Shown one piece after another: positions 1 through 9,962 of a stretch of 31,112 bases of DNA. The stretch covers positions 1-31,112 of the forward strand of contig CAMWTD010000002.1 in NCBI GenBank assembly GCA_947177085.1, in the 5' to 3' direction. Source of the stretch: an uncultured Desulfovibrio sp. GTDB taxonomy: Bacteria; Desulfobacterota; Desulfovibrionia; Desulfovibrionales; Desulfovibrionaceae. The notes under the pieces are model-generated. The model ran no database searches. It was given only the letters and a program-made list of their open reading frames with translations, and was not told the DNA's origin. Numbering within the stretch: position 1 is the first letter of the stretch; each line of letters opens with the position of its first letter. Both the position numbers and the translations under genes were made by a program.

Positions 1-1
1 G

Positions 2-118
2 ATGATGTATGAACAAGGCGGCGACCTGAAAATCAAATACCGCAATCGAGAATTTTGTGTCGCGGACATTATGGGAATATGGCAGGAAATAATAAAAGAA
101 AATTTAGGAGGGTATTGA
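2..118 (+). CDS. C-terminal end of an unidentified protein (probably partial)
   Basis: An open frame runs from the window edge to a TGA at 116-118 and encodes at most 38 residues, ending in ...IIKENLGGY. Two consecutive ATG codons lie at 2-7, but the reading frame could extend further upstream, so this is most likely the tail of a gene that starts outside the window. The stretch is clearly more AT-rich than the rest of the window, and its residue composition (charged and aromatic, no Ala/Arg/Pro shadow bias) looks like a real protein. I do not recognise the family. The change in base composition against the downstream genes may mark the edge of a differently derived segment. Confidence 0.45.
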   Translation: MMYEQGGDLKIKYRNREFCVADIMGIWQEIIKENLGGY

Positions 119-691
119 TAGATAGCCCGGAATTAGCCCGGAAAGCAGTTAAGTATTCCATGCGCGGAAAGCCCGTTTACGGTCGCCAGGCAACAAAAAT
201 GCAGATGCCAGATCGCATGGACGCCTGCCGTGGGCTGCTCCAGAGGGCCTTACAGGCGCATATATAGAACCACTGGCTTTGCGGGGGCCTTTGGGTACAT
301 CTTTCGGTGGGGCAGGGGACGTCAGCGGGGCAATAACGACCATGGGTCGGAGCCGAATCTCATCCTCTAAGAGGCGGGAGGGGATTGACGGCGGGGCGAT
401 GGGCCGTCCAGACGCCCCGCCAAGCCCGTGCGGGACGGCAAGCGTGTTCTTGCGTCAGCCCCGGTATGGACTTTCGGGGCCAATCTCTTCCGGCCCGGGC
501 CAAGAATTGCAAAACCCGCATTGCCAAAAGGGGGAAAAGGCCGTAGGCTCCTGCCGGGAATGTCGCGCGGGTCGCTCCTTTGCGAAAAAGTGCCACTGTG
601 CCGCGCGTACCCTGCAAAACGCAGTTACAGGCGCGTTTCCGTAGAAGTGTCCCTTCCGAATTCATCCGGCCGCTAAACGGGGTTGGCTGCC
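119..691. other. intergenic stretch with no supported gene
   Basis: About 570 bases separate the partial first gene from the membrane-protein gene at 692. Open frames exist on both strands, but their translations are rich in Arg, Gly, Pro and Ser without hydrophobic periodicity or known motifs, and they overlap one another, as expected for chance frames in GC-rich DNA. I see no tRNA, no convincing intrinsic terminator and no clear promoter. The region could hold a decayed gene or regulatory DNA for the downstream gene. Confidence 0.5.
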
Positions 692-1360
692 ATGCTGGAC
701 AAGTACGTCAAATCCTTCGGGCTGCGCGGCAAGTGCTACCGCTTTCGGGATCATCATCTCATCAAGAACATGAAGGCCGCGCACCTGCTTTCGGCCATCG
801 CCTGGGGCGGCGGCGCTTTTGCCATGCAGGCGCTGAACATCCTTCGGACCAGCGCCGCCGGGGACGTGCCGTCGGAGATGATTGCCCGCTGTTCGTGGTT
901 CATCGACACCTGGGTGGTGATGCCCGGGCTCTTCGGCTGCATCCTTACGGGCCTTTTTTATTCCATTTTTACCTCGCTGGGTTTTTTCCGTTTTGCATGG
1001 ATCATCTACAAGTGGCTCATCTCCACAAGCGCGCTCTTTTGGGGGCTGTTGTTCTGGAGCGGTCTGGGCGACGGCCTTATCGGGCGGCTCGGCAACTCCG
1101 TTGCCGCCGATTTTTTGCTCTTTATCCGCGGGCTTATCCTGCCCGACTCCGTCTGGGCGAGCATAGTGCAGACCTGCATCATCCTTTCCATGTGTCTGGT
1201 CTCCATTTACCGCCCGCTCACCTTTTGGCCGCACAAGCAGTCGGCCAGCGACGCTGGCAAGGCCCCCCTGTTGCCCGTGGAACCCGCTGACCTTGACGGG
1301 GGAAGCTTGCCTGCCGGCCTTTGCTGCCCGCACAACGACACGACGCAACGAAACGGCTGA
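692..1360 (+). CDS. small integral membrane protein, DUF2269-like
   Basis: The 222-residue product has about four hydrophobic segments: a first helix around HLLSAIAWGGGAFAMQAL, then helices near residues 70-90, 105-125 and 150-175, followed by a hydrophilic, low-complexity C-terminal tail. The pattern of a His-containing first helix and short loops resembles DUF2269-type predicted membrane proteins, whose function is unknown. I chose ATG 692 over an upstream in-frame TTG at 683; no strong ribosome binding site supports either. It lies 121 bases before dctP on the same strand, but the gap contains a hairpin and a separate leader, so co-transcription is uncertain. The family assignment is from overall pattern only. 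Confidence 0.6.
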   Translation: MLDKYVKSFGLRGKCYRFRDHHLIKNMKAAHLLSAIAWGGGAFAMQALNILRTSAAGDVPSEMIARCSWFIDTWVVMPGLFGCILTGLFYSIFTSLGFFRFAWIIYKWLISTSALFWGLLFWSGLGDGLIGRLGNSVAADFLLFIRGLILPDSVWASIVQTCIILSMCLVSIYRPLTFWPHKQSASDAGKAPLLPVEPADLDGGSLPAGLCCPHNDTTQRNG

Positions 1361-1442
1361 TCATGGGCGAGCGCATCCGCCTCAGGCCTTTAAGCCGCTT
1401 GCCAGAAGTGGCCCGCATGAACTACTCTGCAAAAAACCGTCA

Positions 1443-1459
1443 GGGCGGATACTCCGCCC
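1443..1459 (+). other. short perfect stem-loop in the dctP leader
   Basis: Seven-base arms GGGCGGA and TCCGCCC flank a TAC loop, 22 bases before the dctP start codon. There is no T-run, so it is not an intrinsic terminator. It could be an operator dyad or an mRNA structure affecting dctP translation. Confidence 0.35.
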
Positions 1460-1481
1460 GGCACAACCCTTGAGGTGTCCC

Positions 1482-2453
1482 ATGCTTCGCACGCTTTTCA
1501 GCACGGTCTGCGCGCTTGCGCTGACCGCCTCTCTGGCGATGGCCGCTCCCGTCACCCTTAAACTCGGCCATATCGCCGAGCCCGAAAATGTCTACGGCCA
1601 GGGCGCGGACCACTTCGCCAAGCTGGTGAAAGAACGCAGCAACGGCGAGATCGACATCCAGGTCTTCCCCTCCAGCCAGCTCGGCAACCAGCGCGACCTC
1701 GTGGAGGGCCTGGGCCTGGGCACTGTGGACATGACCCTCACGGGCACGGCCGTCATGGGTAATTTTGTGCCGGAAGTGGCCGTGTTCGACCTGCCCTTCA
1801 TCTTCCGCGACGTGGACCACGCCTACAAGGCGCTTGACACCGTGGGCATGGATCTCGCCAAGAAGGGCGAGGACCGCGGCATGATCACCCTCGCCATCTG
1901 GGAGAACGGCGTTCGCCACATGACCAACAACAAGCGCCCCATCAAGGAGCCCGAAGACATGAAGGGCCTCAAGGTGCGCGTCATGGAGCAGCCGGTCTAC
2001 ATCGACATGATGAAGTCCCTGGGCGCGAGCCCCACCCCCATGGCCATGAGCGAGCTGTACACCTCGCTCCAGAAGGGCGTCATCGACGGCCAGGAGAATC
2101 CGCTCGGCCACATCGCCACCAAGAAGTTCAACGAAGTGCAGAAGTATCTCTCGCTCACGGGCCACACCTACGCCTCCGAGCCCCTGCTCATCTCCACCAG
2201 CGCCTGGAAGAAGCTGACGCCGGAACAGCAGGCCATCGTCAAGCAGGCCGCCATCGACACCCGCGACTGGGAGCGCCAGCTCTGCCGTGACCTCGAAGGC
2301 AAGTTCCTCCAGCAGATCAAGGACGCCGGGACCACCGAAGTCAACGACGACGTGAACAAGGAAGCCTTCGCCAAGGCCACCAAGCCCGCGTGGGACAACT
2401 ATGTGAAGCGTTTCGGCGACGCCAACATCAAGGCCATCCAGGCCGTGAAGTAG
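1482..2453 (+). CDS. dctP: TRAP transporter periplasmic solute-binding protein (DctP family)
   Basis: This 323-residue protein is the extracytoplasmic receptor of a tripartite ATP-independent periplasmic transporter. It starts with a Sec signal peptide (hydrophobic stretch, cleavage likely after AMA at about residue 21). The mature protein opens with VTLKLGHIAEPENVYGQGA, typical of DctP receptors. Arg166, in MKGLKVRVME, is the family's conserved arginine that pairs with the substrate carboxylate (or another acidic group). ATG 1482 was chosen because it gives the signal peptide and follows GAGG; the same frame is open further upstream but has no coding character there. The membrane subunits dctQ and dctM follow. 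The substrate cannot be read from sequence. The neighbouring malate/fumarate operon suggests a C4-dicarboxylate, but sulfonates such as isethionate also use this family. Confidence 0.93.
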   Translation: MLRTLFSTVCALALTASLAMAAPVTLKLGHIAEPENVYGQGADHFAKLVKERSNGEIDIQVFPSSQLGNQRDLVEGLGLGTVDMTLTGTAVMGNFVPEVAVFDLPFIFRDVDHAYKALDTVGMDLAKKGEDRGMITLAIWENGVRHMTNNKRPIKEPEDMKGLKVRVMEQPVYIDMMKSLGASPTPMAMSELYTSLQKGVIDGQENPLGHIATKKFNEVQKYLSLTGHTYASEPLLISTSAWKKLTPEQQAIVKQAAIDTRDWERQLCRDLEGKFLQQIKDAGTTEVNDDVNKEAFAKATKPAWDNYVKRFGDANIKAIQAVK

Positions 2454-2468
2454 GCTGCGTCAGGCGGG

Positions 2469-2503
2469 AAAAGATGGGCGTCTTTGTGCGCCCATCTTTT
2501 TTA
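2469..2503 (+). terminator. attenuating terminator between dctP and dctQ
   Basis: AAAAGATGGGCG (2469-2480) pairs fully with CGCCCATCTTTT (2489-2500) around an eight-base loop, followed by TT. It sits between the binding-protein gene and the membrane-subunit genes. A partial terminator here would give more receptor than permease, as is common in binding-protein operons. Confidence 0.8.
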
Positions 2504-2540
2504 TCTTGTCCAGTGCGGGCAATCCCAAAGGAAGGCATCC

Positions 2541-3035
2541 ATGCAGCAAAAAAGTCTATGGCGGACACTCTTTGACGGTCTGGACAAGGTATTGAAATTT
2601 TTGGTCATCGTGGGGAACGGCCTCATGCTGCTCCTGGTGTTCGGCCAGGTGGTCACCCGCTATGTCTTCAACTACACTCCCTCCTTCGGCGAGGAGCTGG
2701 CCCGCTATCTTTTCGTGTGGGTGGTCTTTCTCGCGCTGCCCCTGGTGGCGAAAAGCGGTGGCCACATGGCCATCGAGACGCTGACGAGCCATGTGCACGG
2801 CGCGACCCTGAAATTCCTGAACATCCTTGCGGACATCTTCACCATCATCTTTCTGCTCATCATGGTGGTCTGCGGCATTCAGATGGTCATGCGCACGAGC
2901 TACCAGACCTCGCCGGCCATGATGATCCCCATGTCGTGGGTCTATTCGGTCATTCCCTTCGGCTGCGCCGTGATGCTGCTCTACGTGGTCATCAACCTCG
3001 TCGACGTGCTCAAAACGCCCGCCGGGGACATGTAG
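2541..3035 (+). CDS. dctQ: TRAP transporter small membrane subunit (DctQ family)
   Basis: The 164-residue protein has four predicted transmembrane helices (near 16-36, 50-68, 90-112 and 130-152). It carries the DctQ pattern EELARYLFVWVVFLALP, followed by a short loop with GGHMAIE. DctQ pairs with the large DctM subunit to form the membrane part of the Na+-driven transporter. ATG 2541 follows AAAGGAAGG at good spacing; an upstream in-frame ATG at 2484 lies inside the terminator region and is rejected. The start of dctM is 12 bases downstream, so the two are co-transcribed and probably translationally linked. Confidence 0.92.
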   Translation: MQQKSLWRTLFDGLDKVLKFLVIVGNGLMLLLVFGQVVTRYVFNYTPSFGEELARYLFVWVVFLALPLVAKSGGHMAIETLTSHVHGATLKFLNILADIFTIIFLLIMVVCGIQMVMRTSYQTSPAMMIPMSWVYSVIPFGCAVMLLYVVINLVDVLKTPAGDM

Positions 3036-3047
3036 CAGGAGGCCGCC

Positions 3048-4325
3048 ATGACGCTCTGGGTAATCCTCGTCTCCTTCCTCATCATCCTGTCCACCGGCGC
3101 CTCCATCGGCGTGGGCCTGGGCCTTTCCTCGGCCATCGTGCTCTGGGCCGTGCAGGACATGCCCCTCGTTGTCGTTGTCCAGCGGATGTTCACGTCCATC
3201 GACTCCTTCTCCTTCATGGCGGTTCCCTTCTTCATGCTGGCGGGCGCCTTCATGAGCGAGGGCGGCGTGACGCGCCGCATCGTGGACTTCTCCATGGCGC
3301 TCGTGGGCGCGCTGGCCGGCGGCCTCGCCCTGGTGGTGGCGGTGGCCGGCATGTTCTTTGCCGCGCTTTCCGGCTCGTCCGCGGCGACCACCGCGGCCAT
3401 CGGCGCTTCCATGATCGACGAGATGGAGCGGCGCGGCTATCCGCGCAGCTTCGCCGCGGCCGTCGTGGCCAGCGGCGGCACCGTGGGCATCGTCATCCCC
3501 CCGTCCATCACCATGGTCGTGTACGGCTCCATCGCCAATACCAGCGTGGCCGAGCTTTTCATGGCCGGCTTTTTGCCCGGCATCATCATGGGCGTGGTCA
3601 TGTGCCTCACAAGCTGGGTCATCTCCAAGAAGAACGGCTACCGCGGCGAGGGCCAGTTCTCGGTCATGCGCCTTTTGCGCACCACCAAGGAATGTTTCTG
3701 GGCGCTGATGATGCCGGTGATCATTCTGGGCGGCATCTATAGCGGCATTTTCACGGCCACCGAGGCCGCGGCCGTGGCCGCCGTGTACGGCGCCTTCGTG
3801 GGCTTCTTCATCTACCGCGAGCTGCACCTCAAGGACCTCTGGCGCACCCTGCTCAGCGCGGCCTACAACACCACCATGATCATGTTCGTGGTGGGCGCGG
3901 CCAACCTGTTCGGCTGGATCCTCACCAACGCCCAGGTGCCGCACATGCTGGCCCAGGCCTTTGCCGACCTGGCGAGCAGCCCGCTGGTGTTCCTCATGCT
4001 GGTGAACGTGCTTCTGCTCTTTATCGGCACGCTCATCAACGCCTCGGCGGCCATCGTCATCCTGACGCCCATCCTGCTGCCCGTGGCGCTGGGCCTGGGC
4101 ATCGACCCGGTGTTCTTCGGCGTGCTCATGGTCATCAACCTCGCCATCGGCTGCATCACGCCGCCCGTGGGCCTGGATCTCTTCGTGGTGTCCTCCATCG
4201 CGGGCATCTCCATCGACAAGGTGACGGTGAAGGTGCTGCCCTATCTCGTCACCCTGCTTATCTCGCTCGTCGTCTTCACCTGGTTCCCCAGCATCATCAC
4301 CTGTGTGCCGAGCATGATGAAGTGA
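3048..4325 (+). CDS. dctM: TRAP transporter large permease subunit (DctM family)
   Basis: The 425-residue protein is hydrophobic throughout, about 12 membrane segments, and matches the usual DctM length. Family features include GASIGVGLGLSSAIVLW near the N-terminus, SGSSAATTAAIGASMIDEM around residues 105-125, the loop GGTVGIVIPPSITMVVYGSIA, and NLAIGCITPPVGLDLFV near the C-terminus, which are the conserved SGSS, PPS and PPVG stretches of the ion-transporter superfamily. AGGAGG precedes ATG 3048. It forms the translocation channel with DctQ and receives substrate from DctP. A strong terminator follows at 4350-4380. Confidence 0.94.
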   Translation: MTLWVILVSFLIILSTGASIGVGLGLSSAIVLWAVQDMPLVVVVQRMFTSIDSFSFMAVPFFMLAGAFMSEGGVTRRIVDFSMALVGALAGGLALVVAVAGMFFAALSGSSAATTAAIGASMIDEMERRGYPRSFAAAVVASGGTVGIVIPPSITMVVYGSIANTSVAELFMAGFLPGIIMGVVMCLTSWVISKKNGYRGEGQFSVMRLLRTTKECFWALMMPVIILGGIYSGIFTATEAAAVAAVYGAFVGFFIYRELHLKDLWRTLLSAAYNTTMIMFVVGAANLFGWILTNAQVPHMLAQAFADLASSPLVFLMLVNVLLLFIGTLINASAAIVILTPILLPVALGLGIDPVFFGVLMVINLAIGCITPPVGLDLFVVSSIAGISIDKVTVKVLPYLVTLLISLVVFTWFPSIITCVPSMMK

Positions 4326-4349
4326 CGGCGCGCCGCGCACACGCATAAC

Positions 4350-4380
4350 AAAAGCCCCTCTCCGACGGAGAGGGGCTTTT
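4350..4380. terminator. bidirectional intrinsic terminator
   Basis: AAAAGCCCCTCTCC pairs with GGAGAGGGGCTTTT around a GAC loop, giving a 14-bp perfect stem with A-run and T-run on opposite ends. It separates the convergent dctPQM operon (+) and the malic enzyme operon (-) and can serve both. Confidence 0.93.
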
Positions 4381-4419
4381 CTGTTGTGCGCGGGTGGGGC
4401 TTGCGCCTCGTTCCGCCTT

Positions 4420-5733
<1,314 letters not shown>

Positions 5734-5753
5734 GACGGACTCCTTATGTTTCC

Positions 5754-5776
5754 CGGCCGGGCAACGTACCCGGCCG
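5754..5776 (-). other. intercistronic stem-loop between exchanger and malic enzyme genes
   Basis: CGGCCGGG and CCCGGCCG form an 8-bp perfect stem around a seven-base loop. No T-run follows on either strand, so it is more likely an mRNA stability or spacing element inside the operon than a terminator. Confidence 0.4.
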
Positions 5777-5784
5777 CTGGACGC

Positions 5785-7206
5785 TTAGGAAAGCAGGAGC
5801 AGCACCAGGAGCTGCCCCATGAGGATGCGCAAAATCATGGTGACGGGATAGACCGTCGAATAGCCCGTGGCCGCCACCTCGCCGCCATAATACTGCATGG
5901 CGAAGGCCAGCGCCGGCGGGTCGGTCATGCTGCCCGCGAGCATCCCGCAGATGGTGGGGAAGTTGATCTTCCACACCGCGCGGCAGAACAGGGCCGCGGT
6001 GAAGAGCGGCACAAAGGTGATGATGGCCCCGATGCCCATCCAGCGCAAGCCGGGCCCGTTGACCACCGTATCAACAAATCCCGTCCCCGCATAGAGGCCC
6101 ACGCAGGCCATGAAAAGCAGGATGCCGATTTCGCGCATGAGGTTGTTGGCCCCGGGGCGCATGTACCACGTGAGGCCCGCGATGCGCTGCACCCGGGCGA
6201 GGATGATGGCGAGCACCAGCGTGCCCCCCGCCACGCCGAGCCGCAGCCCCGTGGGGAGCCCGGGCACGAAGACAGGGATGCTGCCGAGCAGCACGCCCGC
6301 GAAAATGCCAATGAAGATGGCGAGCATATTGGGGTGGTCCAGGTGCGCGGCGTTATCGCCCACCACTTTCGCCAGGGCCTCGGCGGCGGGCCCCTGGCCG
6401 GCCACGATCTTGTCGTCCAGCCTGAGCCGCCACTTGCCGTTCCACGCATATTCGTTGCCGCCGCGGATGAGCGCCCTGATGTCCGCATCCCCGGGGGCCA
6501 CGGCGGCGAGCTCGAGGCCGGACACTCTGCCGCTCGTGACAAGCAGGGTCACCGTGCCCGCGAGGTCGAGCTTTTCATGGTGCTCGGGCTTTCGCGCCCG
6601 CACCTGCGCCAGCTCCTCGGCCACATTGATGCGGAAAAGCCCCTTGAGCAGCATCATGGTGAGGATGATGCCGAAGATGCCGAAGGGATAGGCCACGGCA
6701 TAGGCCATGCCAATGACCTTGAGCCCCTCGGCCACCACGTCGGGCGCGCCCCCCACCATGCTCCAGGCCTCGTTGGCCGAGCCCAGGGCCGGAGTGTTGG
6801 TGACGGCCCCGCAGAAGATGCCCGCCGTCTGCGGCACGGAAAGCCCGAACACGCCGAAGCAGGCCGCCGCCAGAAGCGCCCCGGCGAGCACCACAAAGAC
6901 GGCCATGCTGCACAGCTTGAGGCCCTGGTCCCGCAGGGATTCCAGAAAAGTGGGCCCCACGGCCATGCCGATGGCGTAGACGAAGAGGATAAGGCCGAAC
7001 TCCCGCGTGAAGGACAGCACCCTGGCATCCAGCGAGAGCCCGAAATGCCCGAGGATGATCCCGCTGAACAGGATGCCGCCGATGCCGAAGCTGACGCCGA
7101 AGATGCGTATCCGCCCGAGCAGGATGCCGAGGGCGATGGTGATGCTCAAAACCAGCGTCGTCTGCACGGCGCCGTGAGTGATAAAGAGTTTTGTCCACAA
7201 CTCCAT
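5785..7206 (-). CDS. AspT/YidE-family dicarboxylate or amino-acid exchanger
   Basis: The 473-residue membrane protein has two blocks of hydrophobic helices (about residues 10-200 and 290-470) around a soluble central segment (about 210-285) that looks like a single TrkA_C-type domain. The repeated GxxxG-rich motifs, AGIFCGAVTNTPALG in the first half and CGMLAGSMTDPPALAF in the second, are the signature of the aspartate:alanine exchanger (AAEx) family. Members include aspartate:alanine antiporters and the succinate exporter SucE. Placed between frdB and the malic enzyme gene, it is most simply a malate, fumarate or succinate exchanger or succinate exporter, which is inference from context. GGAG precedes ATG 7206. 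The central domain is shorter than in the two-domain YidE-type proteins. Confidence 0.85.
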   Translation of the reverse strand: MELWTKLFITHGAVQTTLVLSITIALGILLGRIRIFGVSFGIGGILFSGIILGHFGLSLDARVLSFTREFGLILFVYAIGMAVGPTFLESLRDQGLKLCSMAVFVVLAGALLAAACFGVFGLSVPQTAGIFCGAVTNTPALGSANEAWSMVGGAPDVVAEGLKVIGMAYAVAYPFGIFGIILTMMLLKGLFRINVAEELAQVRARKPEHHEKLDLAGTVTLLVTSGRVSGLELAAVAPGDADIRALIRGGNEYAWNGKWRLRLDDKIVAGQGPAAEALAKVVGDNAAHLDHPNMLAIFIGIFAGVLLGSIPVFVPGLPTGLRLGVAGGTLVLAIILARVQRIAGLTWYMRPGANNLMREIGILLFMACVGLYAGTGFVDTVVNGPGLRWMGIGAIITFVPLFTAALFCRAVWKINFPTICGMLAGSMTDPPALAFAMQYYGGEVAATGYSTVYPVTMILRILMGQLLVLLLLS

Positions 7207-7245
7207 CGTGGCCGCACTCCGCAGTTTTGGGATGTAACGGCCCCG

Positions 7246-7283
7246 GCGCTCCGGCGGGCTTTTCGCCGGGAACGCCGGAGCGC
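7246..7283 (-). other. intercistronic stem-loop downstream of frdB
   Basis: An 11-bp perfect stem (GCGCTCCGGCG with CGCCGGAGCGC) encloses a 16-base loop in the 87-base gap between frdB and the exchanger gene. There is no T-run. It may protect the upstream frd message from 3' decay and set lower expression of the downstream genes. Confidence 0.45.
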
Positions 7284-7293
7284 AAGGGAAGGG

Positions 7294-8073
7294 CTAGTCG
7301 TTCTTGTCCGGGCAACCCACGAGCTTGTTGCGGATAAAGTCCGGGATGATGGCCTTGACCGATTCCAGCGTCACCATGCGGCGCATGACGCCGAGCTGGT
7401 CTTGCAGGGGGATCTGTTTCGGGCAGACATTGTCGCAGGCGAGCAGGCCCATGCAGCCGAAAACGCCGCTGTCGTCGCCGATAAGCTCATAATAATCCGA
7501 GGATTTGCGCTCGTCGCGCGGGTCGATATAAAAGCGCGCGAGGCGGTTGATGGAGGTCGCCCCGATGAAGTCGTCGCGCATGCGGGCCGTGCCGCAGGCC
7601 GCCACGCAGCAGCCGCACTCCACGCAGCGGTCGAGCTCGAAAATCTGGTTGGCGAGCTCGTTGTCCATGCGCTCTTCCGGGGCATTTTCGTCGAACTGCT
7701 TTTTCGTGTGTATCCAGGACTCGATCTTCTTGCCCACGCCCCGGAACCATGTGCCCGTATCCACGGAAAGGTCGCCCAGGAGCTTGAAGACAGGCAGGGG
7801 ATGCAGGGTGATTTTGTCCGGCAAATCGGCCGTCTGCGTGTGACAGGCGAGGCCGGGCCTGCCGTTGATGACCATGCCGCACGAGCCGCAGATGCCGGCG
7901 CGGCAGCAGAAATCGAACTGGAGGGTGGGGTCCTGCTCCTCGCGGATCTTGTTGAGCGCGATGAACAGGGTCATGCTGGGGGTCTCCTCCAGCGTATAGG
8001 TCTGCATATGCGGCTTGGAGTCCGGGTCCGACGGATTGTAGCGGAAGATTTCAAAGGTCAGCGTGCGTCCCAT
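7294..8073 (-). CDS. frdB: fumarate reductase/succinate dehydrogenase iron-sulfur subunit
   Basis: The 259-residue subunit carries electrons between the FrdC haems and the FrdA flavin. The N-terminal plant-type ferredoxin domain has the [2Fe-2S] ligands Cys57, Cys62, Cys65 and Cys77. The C-terminal domain has CVECGCCVAAC (Cys150, 153, 156, 160) and CMGLLACDNVCP (Cys207, 213, 217), which hold the [4Fe-4S] and [3Fe-4S] clusters. The cluster set is complete. The start codon lies only two bases after the frdA stop, with GGGAG inside the end of frdA, so translation is coupled. Gene order frdC-frdA-frdB matches the Wolinella succinogenes quinol:fumarate reductase type. Confidence 0.96.
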   Translation of the reverse strand: MGRTLTFEIFRYNPSDPDSKPHMQTYTLEETPSMTLFIALNKIREEQDPTLQFDFCCRAGICGSCGMVINGRPGLACHTQTADLPDKITLHPLPVFKLLGDLSVDTGTWFRGVGKKIESWIHTKKQFDENAPEERMDNELANQIFELDRCVECGCCVAACGTARMRDDFIGATSINRLARFYIDPRDERKSSDYYELIGDDSGVFGCMGLLACDNVCPKQIPLQDQLGVMRRMVTLESVKAIIPDFIRNKLVGCPDKND

Positions 8074-8075
8074 CG

Positions 8076-9950
8076 TTATGCTCCCTGGGCTTCTTTTTTC
8101 TCGGCGAAGGACACCAGCTTTTCCGCGGGGATGTCCGGCCCGTCGATGATCTTGCCGCCGCCATAGCCGCGGTCGCCGGGGGGCAGGATGAAGAAGGGCG
8201 TGGCTTCCTCATAGGTGAGGGTGGGCAGGCTGTCGCCCGGCTTCCACGTGGCGAGGGTGCGCTTGAGCCAGTCGCGGTCGTTGCGCTCCGGAAAGTCCTC
8301 GCGGGCGTGCGCGCCGCGGCTTTCCGTGCGCTGGAGGGCGCCGTAGGCGATGGTCAGCGCAAGGCGCACCATGCCGGGCACGCGCAGGGCCATGGCCATC
8401 TCGGCGTCCTGTCCGCGCTGGCCCTTGCCCGCGAGGCGCATGTTCTTCGTCCGCTCGAGGATCTCCTGGAGCTTGTCCACGCCTTTTTGCAAGTCCTTGC
8501 CGTTGCGGAAGATGCCCACATATTCCATCATGGCGTCCTGCATCTCGTTGCGCAGGGTGTAGCAGTCGTCCCCCGTGCCCTTTTTCAGGTTCTCGATGCG
8601 CTGCTCAACGCCCCTGAGCGCGTCCCGCATGGCGTCCGCCTTGTAGACCATGCTGTCGCCCTGGAGGAATTCCACCACCTTCTTGCCCACGACGCGCCCG
8701 GCGACCACGGTCTCAGCAAGCGAATTGCCGCCCAGGCGGTTGAAGCCGTGCATGTCCCAGCAGGCGGCCTCGCCCGCGGCGAAAAGCCCCTTGAGGCCGT
8801 AGGCGTGGCCGTCCTTGTTCACGCGCACGCCGCCCATGCTGTAGTGCTGGGTGGGCCTCACCGGGATAAGCTGGTGGATGGGATTGACGCCCAGGAAGTG
8901 ACGGCAGATGTCGTACACTTCGCGCAGATTGGTGGTGATGTGCTTTTCGCCGAGATGCCTGATGTCGAGCCACAGGTGGTCGCCATAGGGGCTTTTCACG
9001 CCGAAGCCCTTGCGCATGTGCTCGGTCATGCGGCGCGAGACCACGTCGCGCGAGGCGAGCTCCGCCTTTTCCGGCTCATAGTCGGGCATGAAGCGGTATT
9101 CGTTGACGTCGAGCAGCGTCCCCCCGTCGCCGCGGCAGCCCTCGGTGACAAGGATGTCCGTGGGCACGGTTCCCGTGGGGTGAAACTGCACGGCCTCCAT
9201 GTTGCCCAGGGGCACGATGCCCGTATCCTGCGCGATGATCTGGCCGCCGCCGTCGCAGATGACGGCATTGGTGGTGGCGCGGTAGAGGCGGCCGAAACCG
9301 CCGGTGGCGATGAGCGTGGCGTTGGCGATATAGGCCTCAAGCTCGCCGGTGCGCAGGTTGCGGGCGATGACGCCCATGCAGCGCTCGCCGTCGTGGATCA
9401 GGGCCTCGGCCTGCATCCGGTCATGCACCTGCACGCCGAGCTCCAGCATCCTGTTGTCCAGCGTGAAGAGCACGGCATGGCCCGTGCCGTCCGAGGTGTA
9501 GCAGGTGCGCCACTTGGCCGTGCCGCCGAAGGCGCGGGAGTGGATAAGGCCCTCGTTTTCCTTTTTCTCCGTGGCCTGGAAGGGCTTGCCGCCCTTGTAG
9601 TAGGTATGCTCGCCGGGGACGACGCGGTTCCACGGCACGCCCATGAAGGCCATTTCACGCATGGCAATGGGGGCCTGCTCGGCGAAGATGCGCGCCACTT
9701 CCTGGTCGCAGCCCCAGTCCGAGCCCTTCACCGTGTCGTTGAAATGGATCTCCGGCGAGTCGCCGTCGCCCATGATGGAATTGCCGAGCGCCGCCTGCAT
9801 CCCGCCCTGCGCGGCGGAGCTGTGCGAGCGCCTCGGGGGCACGATGCTCAGACAGATGACCTTGTAACCCGCCTGGGCGGCTTCCACTGCAACACGCTCC
9901 CCCGCCAGACCTGCGCCCACCGAGAGGACATCACAATAATGGATCTGCAT
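8076..9950 (-). CDS. frdA: fumarate reductase/succinate dehydrogenase flavoprotein subunit
   Basis: The 624-residue catalytic subunit interconverts fumarate and succinate on the cytoplasmic face. It starts with a dinucleotide-binding GAGLAGERVAVEAAQ. HSSAAQGGMQA provides the FAD-linking histidine at position 43, the same number as in the Wolinella enzyme. HFNDTVKGSDWGCDQ, QFHPTGTVPTDILVTEGCRGDGG and RPTQHYSMGGV are the conserved substrate and active-site stretches. AGGAGGGG precedes ATG 9950. It is of the class with a single dihaem membrane anchor (FrdC). Direction in vivo (fumarate reduction or succinate oxidation) cannot be told from sequence; the fumarase and malic enzyme genes favour fumarate respiration or disproportionation. 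Confidence 0.97.
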   Translation of the reverse strand: MQIHYCDVLSVGAGLAGERVAVEAAQAGYKVICLSIVPPRRSHSSAAQGGMQAALGNSIMGDGDSPEIHFNDTVKGSDWGCDQEVARIFAEQAPIAMREMAFMGVPWNRVVPGEHTYYKGGKPFQATEKKENEGLIHSRAFGGTAKWRTCYTSDGTGHAVLFTLDNRMLELGVQVHDRMQAEALIHDGERCMGVIARNLRTGELEAYIANATLIATGGFGRLYRATTNAVICDGGGQIIAQDTGIVPLGNMEAVQFHPTGTVPTDILVTEGCRGDGGTLLDVNEYRFMPDYEPEKAELASRDVVSRRMTEHMRKGFGVKSPYGDHLWLDIRHLGEKHITTNLREVYDICRHFLGVNPIHQLIPVRPTQHYSMGGVRVNKDGHAYGLKGLFAAGEAACWDMHGFNRLGGNSLAETVVAGRVVGKKVVEFLQGDSMVYKADAMRDALRGVEQRIENLKKGTGDDCYTLRNEMQDAMMEYVGIFRNGKDLQKGVDKLQEILERTKNMRLAGKGQRGQDAEMAMALRVPGMVRLALTIAYGALQRTESRGAHAREDFPERNDRDWLKRTLATWKPGDSLPTLTYEEATPFFILPPGDRGYGGGKIIDGPDIPAEKLVSFAEKKEAQGA

Positions 9951-9962
9951 GGTGTTCCCCTC

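Noticed and set aside
279..676. Possible coding frames in the first intergenic stretch
   Set aside because: Several overlapping frames on both strands with shadow-like composition, no ribosome binding site and no recognisable motif.
1400..1440. Sigma-54 promoter upstream of dctP (TGGCCCGC near 1408)
   Set aside because: The -24-like element has no GC at the required -12 spacing.
1482..4325. TRAP system as an isethionate transporter
   Set aside because: Nothing in the sequence separates sulfonate from dicarboxylate receptors by eye. Since the GRE is CutC rather than isethionate lyase, the context no longer supports it.
5754..5776. Terminator between exchanger and malic enzyme genes
   Set aside because: The stem is strong, but there is no T-run and the flanking genes read in the same direction as one block.
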